From NCBI GenBank assembly GCA_002450075.1, contig DJYJ01000056.1, positions 1 through 46,214 of the forward strand: a stretch of 46,214 bases of DNA, given 5' to 3'. This document shows, piece by piece, positions 7,680 to 15,170 of this stretch. Each line of letters begins with the position of its first letter. Position 1 is the stretch's first letter. The notes beneath the pieces were generated by a model. It saw only the letters and a list, made by a program, of their open reading frames with translations. It ran no database searches and was not told the DNA's origin. A program made the position numbers and the translations under genes. The stretch is from Clostridiales bacterium UBA6981. Lineage in GTDB: Bacteria; Bacillota; Clostridia; Oscillospirales; Oscillospiraceae.

Positions 7680-9007
7680 GCCGCGCCTCCGATCTGCGTC
7701 CCATAGAGATAACCGTCGTCTGTCTCGTTGATCAGCACGTCGGCCATCTCGCCCGGCGTACAGCCGCCCTCGAAGAACACCAACCCGTCGATATCGGGCG
7801 AATCGGCCCAGCTCCGGCCGACGAGCAGCTCGCTCTCCTCATCATAATCCAGACACAGTACGCGGATGGTTTTACCCACAAAGCTCTCGCAGAACGCGTC
7901 CATGATCTCCGCCTGCAGCTGCAGGATCAGATCGGCGCGCCGCTGCGCTTCTTCTGCGTCCACATGCTCCATCTTCGCGGCGGGTGTGCCCTCCTCGGGA
8001 GAAAACGGGAAAACCCCGACGCGCTCGATGCGCGCTTCTTTTAAGAATTCACAAAGCTCTTCAAACTCCGCCTCGCCCTCGCCGGGCAGGCCGGCGATCA
8101 GACTCGTGCGCAGCACCAGCCCGGGGATACGCTCGCGCAGCGTGCGGAACAGGGCGCGAATCTCGCTTCCGGTGCCGCGGCGGTTCATGCGCTTTAAGAT
8201 CGCGTCGTTGATGTGCTGGATCGGGATGTCAAGATATTTGACGATCTTGTCGTTGGATGCGATCTCGTCGATCAGCTCGTCGTCGAACTGGTCGGGATAG
8301 AGATAGTGAAGCCTGATCCACTCGACGCCCTCGATCTTTCCCAGCTCGCGGCACAGCGCGGCAAGACTTCGTTTGCCGTACAGGTCGGTGCCGTAGCGGG
8401 TGATGTCCTGCGCGATGACGATCAGCTCCTTGACGCCGTGCGCGGCAAGCTCGCGCGCCTCTTCCAGGATGTTCTCCATCGGGCGCGAACGGTAGCGGCC
8501 GCGGATATAGGGGATCGCGCAGAAAGCGCAGAAGTTGTCGCAGCCCTCGGCGATGCGCAGATAGGCCCAGGAGGGGCCGGTGGAGACCACGCGCGCGATC
8601 TCATCGACCGGGGCGCTGTTCGAGGCAAAGCGGGAAAGATGTCCGCCCGCCATTACCGCGTCGGCCGCGGCGACGATATCGCCGAAGCTGCCCACGCCCA
8701 ACACGGCGTCGATCTCCGGCAGCTCCGAGAGGATCGAGTCCTTGTAGCGCTCGGACAGGCAGCCCGTTACGATCAGCCCGCCGAGCCGTCCCGCCTTTTT
8801 CAGCTCAGCCATCTCCAGAATGTTGTCGATGGCCTCGCTCTTGGCGGCGTCGATAAAGCCGCAGGTGTTGACGACGGCGAGATCCGCCCCATCCGCCTCC
8901 GGCACAAGCGTATAGCCTGCCTCCGAGAGGAGGTAGAGCATTTGTTCACTGTTGACCAGATTCTTGGCGCAGCCAAGAGAGATCATCGCAAAGGTTTTTT
9001 CCATCAT
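7673..9007 (-). CDS. rimO: ribosomal protein uS12 methylthiotransferase
   Basis: Radical SAM methylthiotransferase predicted to add a methylthio group to Asp in ribosomal protein S12. The N-terminal UPF0004 domain holds the three cluster cysteines (LGCAKNLVNSEQ with Cys13, NTCGF, TGCLSE). The radical SAM domain has GCDNFCAFC near residues 155-163 (CxxxCxxC) and the family's IPYIRGRYRSR. A TRAM-like domain is at the C-terminus (LCLDYDEESELLVGRSWADSPDIDG). Length 444 matches RimO. GCAKNLVNSE and RGRYRSR fit RimO rather than MiaB. The ATG at 9007 overlaps the recX stop (ATGA), and pgsA starts within its last codons, so it is locked into the operon. Confidence 0.95.
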   Translation of the reverse strand: MMEKTFAMISLGCAKNLVNSEQMLYLLSEAGYTLVPEADGADLAVVNTCGFIDAAKSEAIDNILEMAELKKAGRLGGLIVTGCLSERYKDSILSELPEIDAVLGVGSFGDIVAAADAVMAGGHLSRFASNSAPVDEIARVVSTGPSWAYLRIAEGCDNFCAFCAIPYIRGRYRSRPMENILEEARELAAHGVKELIVIAQDITRYGTDLYGKRSLAALCRELGKIEGVEWIRLHYLYPDQFDDELIDEIASNDKIVKYLDIPIQHINDAILKRMNRRGTGSEIRALFRTLRERIPGLVLRTSLIAGLPGEGEAEFEELCEFLKEARIERVGVFPFSPEEGTPAAKMEHVDAEEAQRRADLILQLQAEIMDAFCESFVGKTIRVLCLDYDEESELLVGRSWADSPDIDGLVFFEGGCTPGEMADVLINETDDGYLYGTQIGGAAC

Positions 9008-9615
9008 TCTTCCTCAATGCTGCTGTCAAATCTCCGCAGAGCCGCGCGGATCTCCTCCCAGGAAAAGCCCCGGCGGAAGAGCGCGGCGCTGACCTTGCGG
9101 ACAGCCTCGCGATCGTTCACATCGGTCAGCTTCCGGGCAAGAAAGGCGTCGATCTTCCCGGCATTGTCGGGAAGATCGCTGAGCGTATCGGCCGCAAGCT
9201 CGCGATCGATACCGCGGCGCTGCAGCTCGCTCCTCAAACGCCCGGCGCCATAGCCTTTTGCCGCATAATGCCGCGCAACTGCCCCGGCATATTCTTCATC
9301 GTCCAGAAAGCCGCGGTCGGAGAGCCATTGCACACAGTCCTCTGCGTCCTCTTCGCTGACGCCGCGGCGCAGCAGCTTGTCCTTCAGCTCCCTGCGCGAA
9401 TGCGGCCGACGGGAGAGAAGCTCCAGCGCCTTCTGCCGCTCGAGACCGCGGCTGGAGCTGCGCTTGAGCGCGGCAAAGGCGTCCTCGTCGAGCTCCATGC
9501 CGACATACAGCCGCGCGTCGGTCACGGCGGCAAGCGTGGAGCGAAGACTCTCGCCCTCCTCAAACTCGACCAGGATCCGGTCGGTCGATGTCTTTTTCAG
9601 CGCGGATACGATCAT
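9004..9615 (-). CDS. recX: regulatory protein RecX
   Basis: RecX modulates RecA filament assembly. The 203-residue protein is helical, with three-helix repeats: ALELLSRRPHSRRELKDKLLRRG, DEEYAGAVARHYAAKGYGAGRLRSELQRRGI and AVRKVSAALFRRGFSWEEIRAAL. The ATG at 9615 is chosen because RecX homologues start with an MI.ALKK-like segment, here MIVSALKK. A TTG at 9642 would add nine residues and overlap recA; neither start has a strong ribosome site. It follows recA by 13 bases, the classical recA-recX pair, and ends overlapping rimO by four bases. Confidence 0.92.
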   Translation of the reverse strand: MIVSALKKTSTDRILVEFEEGESLRSTLAAVTDARLYVGMELDEDAFAALKRSSSRGLERQKALELLSRRPHSRRELKDKLLRRGVSEEDAEDCVQWLSDRGFLDDEEYAGAVARHYAAKGYGAGRLRSELQRRGIDRELAADTLSDLPDNAGKIDAFLARKLTDVNDREAVRKVSAALFRRGFSWEEIRAALRRFDSSIEEE

Positions 9616-9628
9616 GCGATTCGCCTGA

Positions 9629-10732
9629 TCAGCCCTCGTCAAAGTCCGCGGCGCTCACCTCGACGGCGCGGCCGGAGACGCGCGCGGCGCGCTGTGCCTG
9701 CGGGGAGAGGAGCTTGAAGGAGTTGTCGCGGATATCCTGCTCGATCTTGTCGCAGATCTCGGGGTTGGCCGTGAGGTATTCCTTCACGGCGTCCTTGCCC
9801 TGCAGACGCTGGCCGTTGACGGTGAACCAGGCGCCGCCCTTTTCGATGATGTCCAGCTTCACGGCGAGATCGATGATCTCACTGATCTTCGAGATGCCCT
9901 CGCCGTACATGATGTCAAACTCCGCCTCGCGGAACGGGGGCGCGACCTTGTTCTTCACGACCTTGGCGCGCGTGCGGTTGCCGATCATCTCGCCGCCGGA
10001 TTTGAGCGTTTCGATGCGGCGCACGTCGATACGGACGGAGGCATAGTATTTCAGCGCCAGACCGCCGGGCGTGGTCTCGGGGTTGCCGTACATCACGCCG
10101 ATCTTCTGACGCAGCTGGTTGATGAAGATGACGGTGCAGTTGTTCTTGGAGATCGCGCCGGCCAGACGGCGCATCGCCTGGGACATCAGGCGCGCGAGCA
10201 TGCCGACGACCGTGTCGCCGACCTCGCCCTCAAGCTCGGCGCGCGGGATCAGCGCGGCGACCGAGTCGACCACGATCACGTCGATCGCGCCGGAGCGGAC
10301 GAGCGACTCGGTGATATCCAGCGCCTGCTCGCCGGTATCCGGCTGGGAGATCAAGAGACTGTCGATGTCGACACCGAGGGCGCGGGCATAGGCGGGCTCC
10401 AGCGCGTGCTCCACGTCGATGTAGGCCGCGTCGCCGCCGTTTTTCTGCGCCGAGGCGACAATATGCAGCGCCAGCGTCGTTTTACCGGAGGCCTCGGGAC
10501 CGTAGATCTCGATGATGCGCCCTTTGGGAACGCCGCCGATGCCGAGCGCGAGGTCGAGCGACAGCGAGCCGGTCGACAGCGCCTCGACGTTGACGGAAAT
10601 GTCGTCGCCAAGACGCATGATGGTGCCCTTGCCATAGTCCTTTTCGATTTTCGCGATCGCCGTCTCCAGCGCCTTTTTCCGGTCACCCGCGTCAACGGGC
10701 GTGACGCTCACGGTCTTCTTTTTCTCTGCCAT
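9629..10732 (-). CDS. recA: recombinase RecA
   Basis: DNA strand-exchange ATPase for homologous recombination and, in SOS-proficient species, LexA coprotease. The 367-residue protein has Walker A GPEASGKT at 79-86, Walker B VIVVDSVAAL, the loop segment GEVGDTVVGMLARLMSQAMRRL, and NCTVIFINQLRQKIGVMYGNPETTPGG. The N-terminus has an extra Lys-rich stretch (AEKKKTVSVTPVDAG) ahead of the conserved ALETAIAKIEKDYGKGTIM. The ATG at 10732 follows AGGAGG with 7-base spacing. That ribosome site can pair with an upstream CCTCC (plus-strand 10740-10744 with 10752-10756), a short hairpin that might dampen translation. I see no GAAC-N4-GTTC LexA box in the 61 bases upstream. The gene sits inside a co-directional block behind prmC. 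Confidence 0.99.
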   Translation of the reverse strand: MAEKKKTVSVTPVDAGDRKKALETAIAKIEKDYGKGTIMRLGDDISVNVEALSTGSLSLDLALGIGGVPKGRIIEIYGPEASGKTTLALHIVASAQKNGGDAAYIDVEHALEPAYARALGVDIDSLLISQPDTGEQALDITESLVRSGAIDVIVVDSVAALIPRAELEGEVGDTVVGMLARLMSQAMRRLAGAISKNNCTVIFINQLRQKIGVMYGNPETTPGGLALKYYASVRIDVRRIETLKSGGEMIGNRTRAKVVKNKVAPPFREAEFDIMYGEGISKISEIIDLAVKLDIIEKGGAWFTVNGQRLQGKDAVKEYLTANPEICDKIEQDIRDNSFKLLSPQAQRAARVSGRAVEVSAADFDEG

Positions 10733-10793
10733 GTTTTATCCTCCTCTCGGCGGAGGGGGAGCCCCGCGCCGAATAATATACGTTTGTTTGAGA

Positions 10794-11648
10794 TCACATT
10801 TTGCCGATGATCACGCGCTCGACGCCGATCGTGTCAAACTTCGAGCTGACGGCGCGGAAGCCGCCCGTGAGCATCATTTCCTTCACGCTCTCCGCCTGGC
10901 CTTCACCGACCTCAAAGAGCAGGTATCCGCCCGGACGCAGCAGCGCTTTCCAATATTTGATGATAGACTTATAGAATTTCAGCCCGTCTTTTCCGCCGTC
11001 GAGCGCCCAGGAGGGCTCAAAGTCGCGCACCGAGGCGTCGAGCTTTTGCATATCGGCGCTGCGGATATAGGGCGGGTTTGAGATGATCATGTCGAACTGT
11101 CCCATGCTCAGCGGAGGAGAGGTCGTCGCGTCGGCCTGCATGCAGATCGCGCGCGAGGAAAGCCTGTTCGCCGCGATGTTTTTGCGGCAGATCTCCAGCG
11201 CCTTGGCGCTGATGTCGACGGCGACAAGGCGCGTTGCGGGCAGCTCGTGCCCGACGGCGCAGGTGATGCAGCCGCTCCCGCAGCACAGATCAAGCACGCG
11301 CGCGTCCATCTTACGGCCGTTTAAGAGCTCCTTTGCCGCGTCGACGAGCAGCTCGGTGTCCATGCGGGGGATCAGCACGTCGGTCGTGATGATCATCGGC
11401 AGTCCGTAAAACTCCCATGCCCCGGTGATATAGGCCACCGGCTCGCCCGCGATGCGCCGCTCAGTCAGCGCGGCCACCTTTGCGGCCATCTCCGGCGTCG
11501 TATACAGCGAGAGATCGCGCAGCAGTTCCTGCGCGGTCTTGCCCGCGGCGGTCGCCACGAGCAGACGCGCCTCAAGGCTGTATCCCTCGATGCCGTGCTC
11601 GCGCAGCGCGTTGCGCGCCTGCAGATAAATGTCGTTATAAGTCTTCAT
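10794..11648 (-). CDS. prmC: peptide chain release factor N(5)-glutamine methyltransferase
   Basis: SAM-dependent enzyme that methylates the Gln of the GGQ motif in release factors. The 284-residue protein has the PrmC N-terminal helical domain (EARLLVATAAGKT, EPVAYITGAWEFYGL), the SAM-binding motif VLDLCCGSGC at 118-127, the acidic VAVDIS at 142-147 and the diagnostic catalytic NPPY at 191-194. The ATG at 11648 follows AAAGGAT. It lies 21 bases after the DUF1385 gene; DUF1385-prmC adjacency is common in Firmicutes, often with prfA, which is absent here. recA follows after 61 bases. Confidence 0.96.
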   Translation of the reverse strand: MKTYNDIYLQARNALREHGIEGYSLEARLLVATAAGKTAQELLRDLSLYTTPEMAAKVAALTERRIAGEPVAYITGAWEFYGLPMIITTDVLIPRMDTELLVDAAKELLNGRKMDARVLDLCCGSGCITCAVGHELPATRLVAVDISAKALEICRKNIAANRLSSRAICMQADATTSPPLSMGQFDMIISNPPYIRSADMQKLDASVRDFEPSWALDGGKDGLKFYKSIIKYWKALLRPGGYLLFEVGEGQAESVKEMMLTGGFRAVSSKFDTIGVERVIIGKM

Positions 11649-11669
11649 ATCCGTATCCTTTCCCCAAGC

Positions 11670-12617
11670 TTACCAGGCGTCGCTGCCTTTTTCCTCGGGA
11701 ATCACAAGCTCCATCGCGCGGATCGCGCATTCGATCATGCCGTCGTCCGGCTCGTTCGTCGTCATATGCTGCAGCCACTTCCCCGGCGCGGAGAGCACCG
11801 CGGAGAGAAGGTTGTCGTGCCTCCCGCACCAGCGGTTGAGCTCATAGCTCAGCCCCACGACGACGGGCAGGAGCAGCAGATGGCAGCCCATGCGGGCAAA
11901 GGAGTTGTCCAGCCGGACAACCGAATTGACGAGGATGCTGATCACGATCACGACCAGCAGAAAGCTCGTGCCGCAGCGGGGATGGAAGCGGGATTCGACC
12001 CGCACGTTCTCAACGGTCAGCTCTTTGCCGTGCTCATAGCAGAAGATCGTTTTGTGCTCCGCCCCGTGATAGGAGAACAGCCTCTTGACGTCGCTCACTT
12101 CACAGATGAGACGCATATAGATAAGCAAAATCGCGATCCTCACCGCACCCTCGGAGAGGTTGCGCGCAAAGAAGTGCGTCTTGAGCCCCGGGATGAGCCC
12201 GACAAGAAACGCGGGCAGGAAGATGAACAGGAACAGCGACAATCCGACGCCCATCACAACGGCGGAGGAGATGATCAGCTTCTGCGCCTTTTCTCCTTCA
12301 AAGTGGGCCTCGATCCACTGGTCGAGCTTGTCCGGCTCGCCCTGCTCCTCCAACGGCACGAGCGAGGCGGAATAGGTCAGCGCCTGCATGCCCTTGTAGA
12401 GCGAATCGAACAGCGTCACGATCCCGCGGATGAACGGCAGCCCCAGAACAGGGTGCTTGTCGCGCACGAGCCTTAAGTCCTCGACCTTTTCCACGATGCC
12501 GTCCTTCGTCCGGCAGACGACCGCCTGCTTTTTCGGCCCGCGCATCAGGATGCCCTCGATCAGAGCCTGTCCTCCGATCGAGGTCCGAAACGAACAATCC
12601 TCAGTTTTTCTTTTCAT
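11670..12617 (-). CDS. DUF1385 family membrane protein (YqhQ-like)
   Basis: A 315-residue membrane protein of the DUF1385 (YqhQ-like) family, of unknown function. The signature N-terminus is present (SIGGQALIEGILMRGPKK), followed by a cytosolic-looking region, two closely spaced hydrophobic segments (IISSAVVMGVGLSLFLFIFLP), the conserved SYHGAEHKTI and HPRCGTSFLL motifs, and further membrane helices. The conserved His, Glu and Cys in those motifs are reminiscent of metal ligands, but no activity is established. Its ATG lies inside the end of the histidine kinase gene (17-base overlap), and prmC follows after 21 bases, so it links the two-component pair to the recA block. Confidence 0.93.
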   Translation of the reverse strand: MKRKTEDCSFRTSIGGQALIEGILMRGPKKQAVVCRTKDGIVEKVEDLRLVRDKHPVLGLPFIRGIVTLFDSLYKGMQALTYSASLVPLEEQGEPDKLDQWIEAHFEGEKAQKLIISSAVVMGVGLSLFLFIFLPAFLVGLIPGLKTHFFARNLSEGAVRIAILLIYMRLICEVSDVKRLFSYHGAEHKTIFCYEHGKELTVENVRVESRFHPRCGTSFLLVVIVISILVNSVVRLDNSFARMGCHLLLLPVVVGLSYELNRWCGRHDNLLSAVLSAPGKWLQHMTTNEPDDGMIECAIRAMELVIPEEKGSDAW

Positions 12618-13614
12618 GTGCCTCTCCGCCGCGCAGCGGGAGCGTGACCGTGACGAGACAGCCGCCTCCCTGCGCGTTTTCGATCAGCAGTCTGCCGCCG
12701 TGACGTGCCACGATCTCGTCGCATACGGCAAGACCGATGCCGGTGCCGCGGCCCTTTGAACTGCCTTTATAGAACTTTTCCTTGACGTGCGGCAGCTCGT
12801 TTTCCGGGATACCGTGGCCGTGGTCGCGGATGGTGATGATCACGATGCTGCCCTCGGCCGCGATCGCGACCTCGACTTTCCGGCCGTCGCCTCCGTGCTT
12901 GACCGCGTTGTCGAGCAGATTCAAAAAGACCTGCTTGAGCCGCTCCGGGTCGCCGGGGATCAGCGGGATCGGCTTGGAGGGCTGATCGTATTTTACCTCG
13001 ACGCCGGCCTGACGCATCAGCTCGCCATAGGTGAAGATGGCGTCCTCAAGCTCGGCGGCGATGTCGATCATCTCGATGCGCAGATTAAAGCGGCCGTCCT
13101 GGATGCGGGCGAACTCCAGCATCTCCGAGACCATGCCGGTCAGACGCTCGGCCTCCTTGGAGATGATCTGGATGCCGCGCAGCGAATCGCCCTGCACGGC
13201 GTCGTCATAGGCGATCGTCTCCGCCCAGCCTTCGATGGCTGTCAGCGGCGTGCGCAGCTCGTGCGAGACGCGGGAGATGAATTCGGTCCGGGTCTTTTCC
13301 GCCACGGCCACCTTTTCGGACATCTCGTTGAGCGCGTCGGTGAGATCGCCCACCTCGTCGTCTCCCAGCTTTTCCACCTGGATGCCGTAGCTGCCGTCGG
13401 CGATGCGGCGCGCCACATCGGTGAGATGGTTCAACGGATCGGACACCCGGGACCAGAACCACAGCATCATCCCGATGATGTAGAAGCATACCAGCGTGAC
13501 GAGCGCGACGGCGTAGAGCCCATAGCCGCGTGTAATACACCAGACAGCACCGAGCAGCAGCATAAGCGCGCCGATGCCGGAGACGATCAATTGGTTTCTC
13601 AGTCGTTTGTTCAT
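12601..13614 (-). CDS. sensor histidine kinase (HAMP, HisKA, HATPase)
   Basis: Membrane histidine kinase of 337 residues, partner of the response regulator just upstream. Two membrane helices (about 7-28 and 33-54) are separated by only about five residues, so there is almost no external sensor domain; it may sense a membrane state or a partner protein. A HAMP-type segment follows (DPLNHLTDVARRIADGSYG), then the dimerisation domain with phospho-acceptor His118 in SRVSHELRTPLTAIEGW, and an ATPase domain with N-box NLLDNAVKHGG, G1 RDHGHGIPE and GRGTGIGLAV. The ATG at 13614 has only a weak ribosome site. A 64-base gap with a C/G-rich hairpin separates it from the regulator. Confidence 0.94.
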   Translation of the reverse strand: MNKRLRNQLIVSGIGALMLLLGAVWCITRGYGLYAVALVTLVCFYIIGMMLWFWSRVSDPLNHLTDVARRIADGSYGIQVEKLGDDEVGDLTDALNEMSEKVAVAEKTRTEFISRVSHELRTPLTAIEGWAETIAYDDAVQGDSLRGIQIISKEAERLTGMVSEMLEFARIQDGRFNLRIEMIDIAAELEDAIFTYGELMRQAGVEVKYDQPSKPIPLIPGDPERLKQVFLNLLDNAVKHGGDGRKVEVAIAAEGSIVIITIRDHGHGIPENELPHVKEKFYKGSSKGRGTGIGLAVCDEIVARHGGRLLIENAQGGGCLVTVTLPLRGGEAHEKKN

Positions 13615-13646
13615 ATCTTATCGCAAGTGCTTTCTCTTTTTATGAT

Positions 13647-13663
13647 CCTTCCCGTCGGGAAGG
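13647..13663. repeat. short G/C-rich hairpin between response regulator and kinase genes
   Basis: CCTTCCCG and CGGGAAGG flank a single base, giving a tight inverted repeat in the 64-base intergenic gap. It may reduce expression of the kinase and downstream genes relative to the regulator. No T-run follows, so it is not a classical terminator. Confidence 0.45.
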
Positions 13664-13678
13664 GGGAGGGGGCGAAGC

Positions 13679-14368
13679 TCAGTATCCCCACTTATAGCCG
13701 TAGCCCCATACGGTCGTCAGAAATTCGGGCTCGGTGGGGTCGCTCTCGATCTTGATGCGCAGACGGCGGATGTTGACGTCCACGGTCTTCAGCTCGCCGG
13801 AAAAGTCTCCGCCCCAGACGGCGGCGAGAATGTCCTCGCGCGACATGGCGCGGCCCGGATTTTCCATAAAGAGCTTCATCAGCAGATATTCGATCTGCGT
13901 CAGCTTCAGCCGCGCGCCGTTCTTTTCGAGCGTGCGGTTGCGCGTGTTGAGAACAAAGGGGCCGGAGACGATCTCCACGCTTGTCTTCTCGTCCTCGTCC
14001 ACACCGAGACGGCGGATCAGCGCGTCGACGCGCGCGGTCAGCTCGGCGGGGGAGAAGGGCTTGGTCACATAGTCGTCGGCGCCGGTCATCAGCCCAGTGA
14101 CCTTGTCGATCTCCTGGCTCTTGGCCGTCAGCATGATGATGCCCATCTTCGAGCCGGTGGCGCGGATGCGGCGGCAGACCTCAAAGCCGTCGATGTCCGG
14201 CAGCATTACGTCGAGCAGCGCCAGACAGATGTCGGGATTGACCTTGATCTTTTCAAGCGCCTCCGCTCCGTTTTCAGCCTCGATCGGCTCATAGCCGCTG
14301 CGCCGGAGATTGATGACCACAAAGCTCCGGATATTGGCCTCATCCTCAAGAACGAGTATTTTCTTCAT
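13679..14368 (-). CDS. OmpR/PhoB-family response regulator
   Basis: Two-component response regulator of 229 residues. The receiver domain has the acidic pair ED near residues 8-9, phospho-acceptor Asp53 in LLDVMLPDIDGFE, and the conserved Lys in YVTKPFSPAEL. The C-terminal winged-helix DNA-binding domain contains LKLTQIEYLLMKLFMENPGRAMSR, AVWGGDF, and ends with VDVNIRRLRIKIE and TVWGYGYKW, typical of the OmpR family. The ATG at 14368 is chosen because receiver homology starts there (KKILVLEDE); the frame is open further upstream without homology. A clear extended -10 promoter lies about 80 bases upstream. As first gene of the long minus-strand block it may be autoregulated. Confidence 0.95.
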   Translation of the reverse strand: MKKILVLEDEANIRSFVVINLRRSGYEPIEAENGAEALEKIKVNPDICLALLDVMLPDIDGFEVCRRIRATGSKMGIIMLTAKSQEIDKVTGLMTGADDYVTKPFSPAELTARVDALIRRLGVDEDEKTSVEIVSGPFVLNTRNRTLEKNGARLKLTQIEYLLMKLFMENPGRAMSREDILAAVWGGDFSGELKTVDVNIRRLRIKIESDPTEPEFLTTVWGYGYKWGY

Positions 14369-14445
14369 CGAAACAGCCCCCAATTTCAATCTGTATCGCC
14401 ATGCATGAGCGGCAAACCGCATCATGCCATAATTCGAGATACTAA

Positions 14446-14454
14446 ATTATAACA
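14446..14454 (-). promoter_or_regulatory. extended -10 promoter for the response regulator operon
   Basis: On the minus strand the sequence is TGTTATAAT: a perfect TATAAT (14451 to 14446) with the TGn extension (14454-14452). A consensus -35 is not evident, which is acceptable for extended -10 promoters. The start site would be near 14439. Confidence 0.55.
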
Positions 14455-14605
14455 TAGCTTTTACAAAATTGGTAGTCGTAGTTGCAAAAAAGATTTTTTT
14501 CTTTGCCGCTGTGAGGAAAATGTAAATCTCTTCCTTATCAACGAGAAAAAATGCAACCTGAATGCAAGCAAAATGGCAAAAAAAGGGAACGCTTGTAAAT
14601 AATGC

Positions 14606-14634
14606 TGGTATTTAAGAGGCGGTACTGGTATACT
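14606..14634 (+). promoter_or_regulatory. extended -10 promoter for the thioesterase gene
   Basis: TATACT at 14629-14634 is preceded by TGG (TGn) at 14626-14628. The -35 position (TGGTAT at 14606-14611, 17-base spacer) is weak. The start codon is 37 bases further on. The 302-base gap between response regulator and thioesterase is AT-rich and appears to hold only this and the divergent promoter. Confidence 0.45.
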
Positions 14635-14670
14635 TATCTGCGTGATTTTTACCCGGGAGGAGCAGAACCG

Positions 14671-15126
14671 ATGACGGAAAAAGAGAACCTGAGCGAGCAG
14701 TTCGCCGCGATCAACCGGCGCAACCCGTTCGTTTGCCATAATCATATCGAGGTCGAGGAGGTCGAGCGCGACCGCGCGCTTCTCTCCCTCACGATCCGCC
14801 CGGAAAGCCTAAACATTTTCGGCCAGGTCCACGGCGGCGCGATCTTCACGATGGCGGACAACGCCGCCGGCTGCGCCACCAGGACCGATGGCCGTACCTA
14901 CGTCACCCAGTCTGCCGACATACATTTCCTGCGCAACCAGACGGAGGGGACCATCAAGGCCGAGGCATGCGTGCGTCACCGAGGTCGGACAAGCGTCCTT
15001 GTTGAGGTCTCCGTGACCGGCGAGGAAGGAAAACTGCTCGCCTCCGGGACCTTTACGTTCTTCTGCATCGATAAACCGCCCGTGGCGCATGAGGGCGGCG
15101 GGGAAGAGTTGAAAAACAACGCCTGA
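14671..15126 (+). CDS. PaaI-family hotdog-fold thioesterase
   Basis: A 151-residue acyl-CoA thioesterase-like protein with a single hotdog domain. The family signature HGGAIFTMADNAAG spans residues 54-67, with the Asp63 typical of PaaI-type enzymes. The segments SLNIFGQVHGG, YVTQSADIHFLRN and FTFFCIDKP also match the family. The substrate cannot be told from sequence; phenylacetyl-CoA and medium-chain or aromatic acyl-CoAs are known substrates of relatives. The ATG at 14671 is preceded by GGGAGG; the frame is open upstream but that part has no homology. The C-terminal tail (HEGGGEELKNNA) is variable. A promoter for the next gene appears to lie inside its last codons. Confidence 0.9.
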   Translation: MTEKENLSEQFAAINRRNPFVCHNHIEVEEVERDRALLSLTIRPESLNIFGQVHGGAIFTMADNAAGCATRTDGRTYVTQSADIHFLRNQTEGTIKAEACVRHRGRTSVLVEVSVTGEEGKLLASGTFTFFCIDKPPVAHEGGGEELKNNA

Positions 15127-15137
15127 GGGTGTAAAAT
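15109..15137 (+). promoter_or_regulatory. promoter for the repeat-protein/pepT/MFS/kinase operon
   Basis: TTGAAA (15109-15114), a 17-base spacer and TAAAAT (15132-15137). The -35 lies inside the end of the thioesterase gene. The repeat-protein ATG follows 33 bases after the -10. Confidence 0.5.
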
Positions 15138-15170
15138 CAATTATTATCGTTTCATCCGGGAGAATGTGGA

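Noticed and set aside
10733..10793. LexA/SOS box upstream of recA
   Set aside because: No GAAC-N4-GTTC match; the closest AT-rich stretch (CAAACAAACGTA) does not form the dyad.
14461..14745. Short minus-strand frame in the response regulator/thioesterase gap
   Set aside because: No ribosome site, no homology, and it overlaps the divergent promoters and the thioesterase start.
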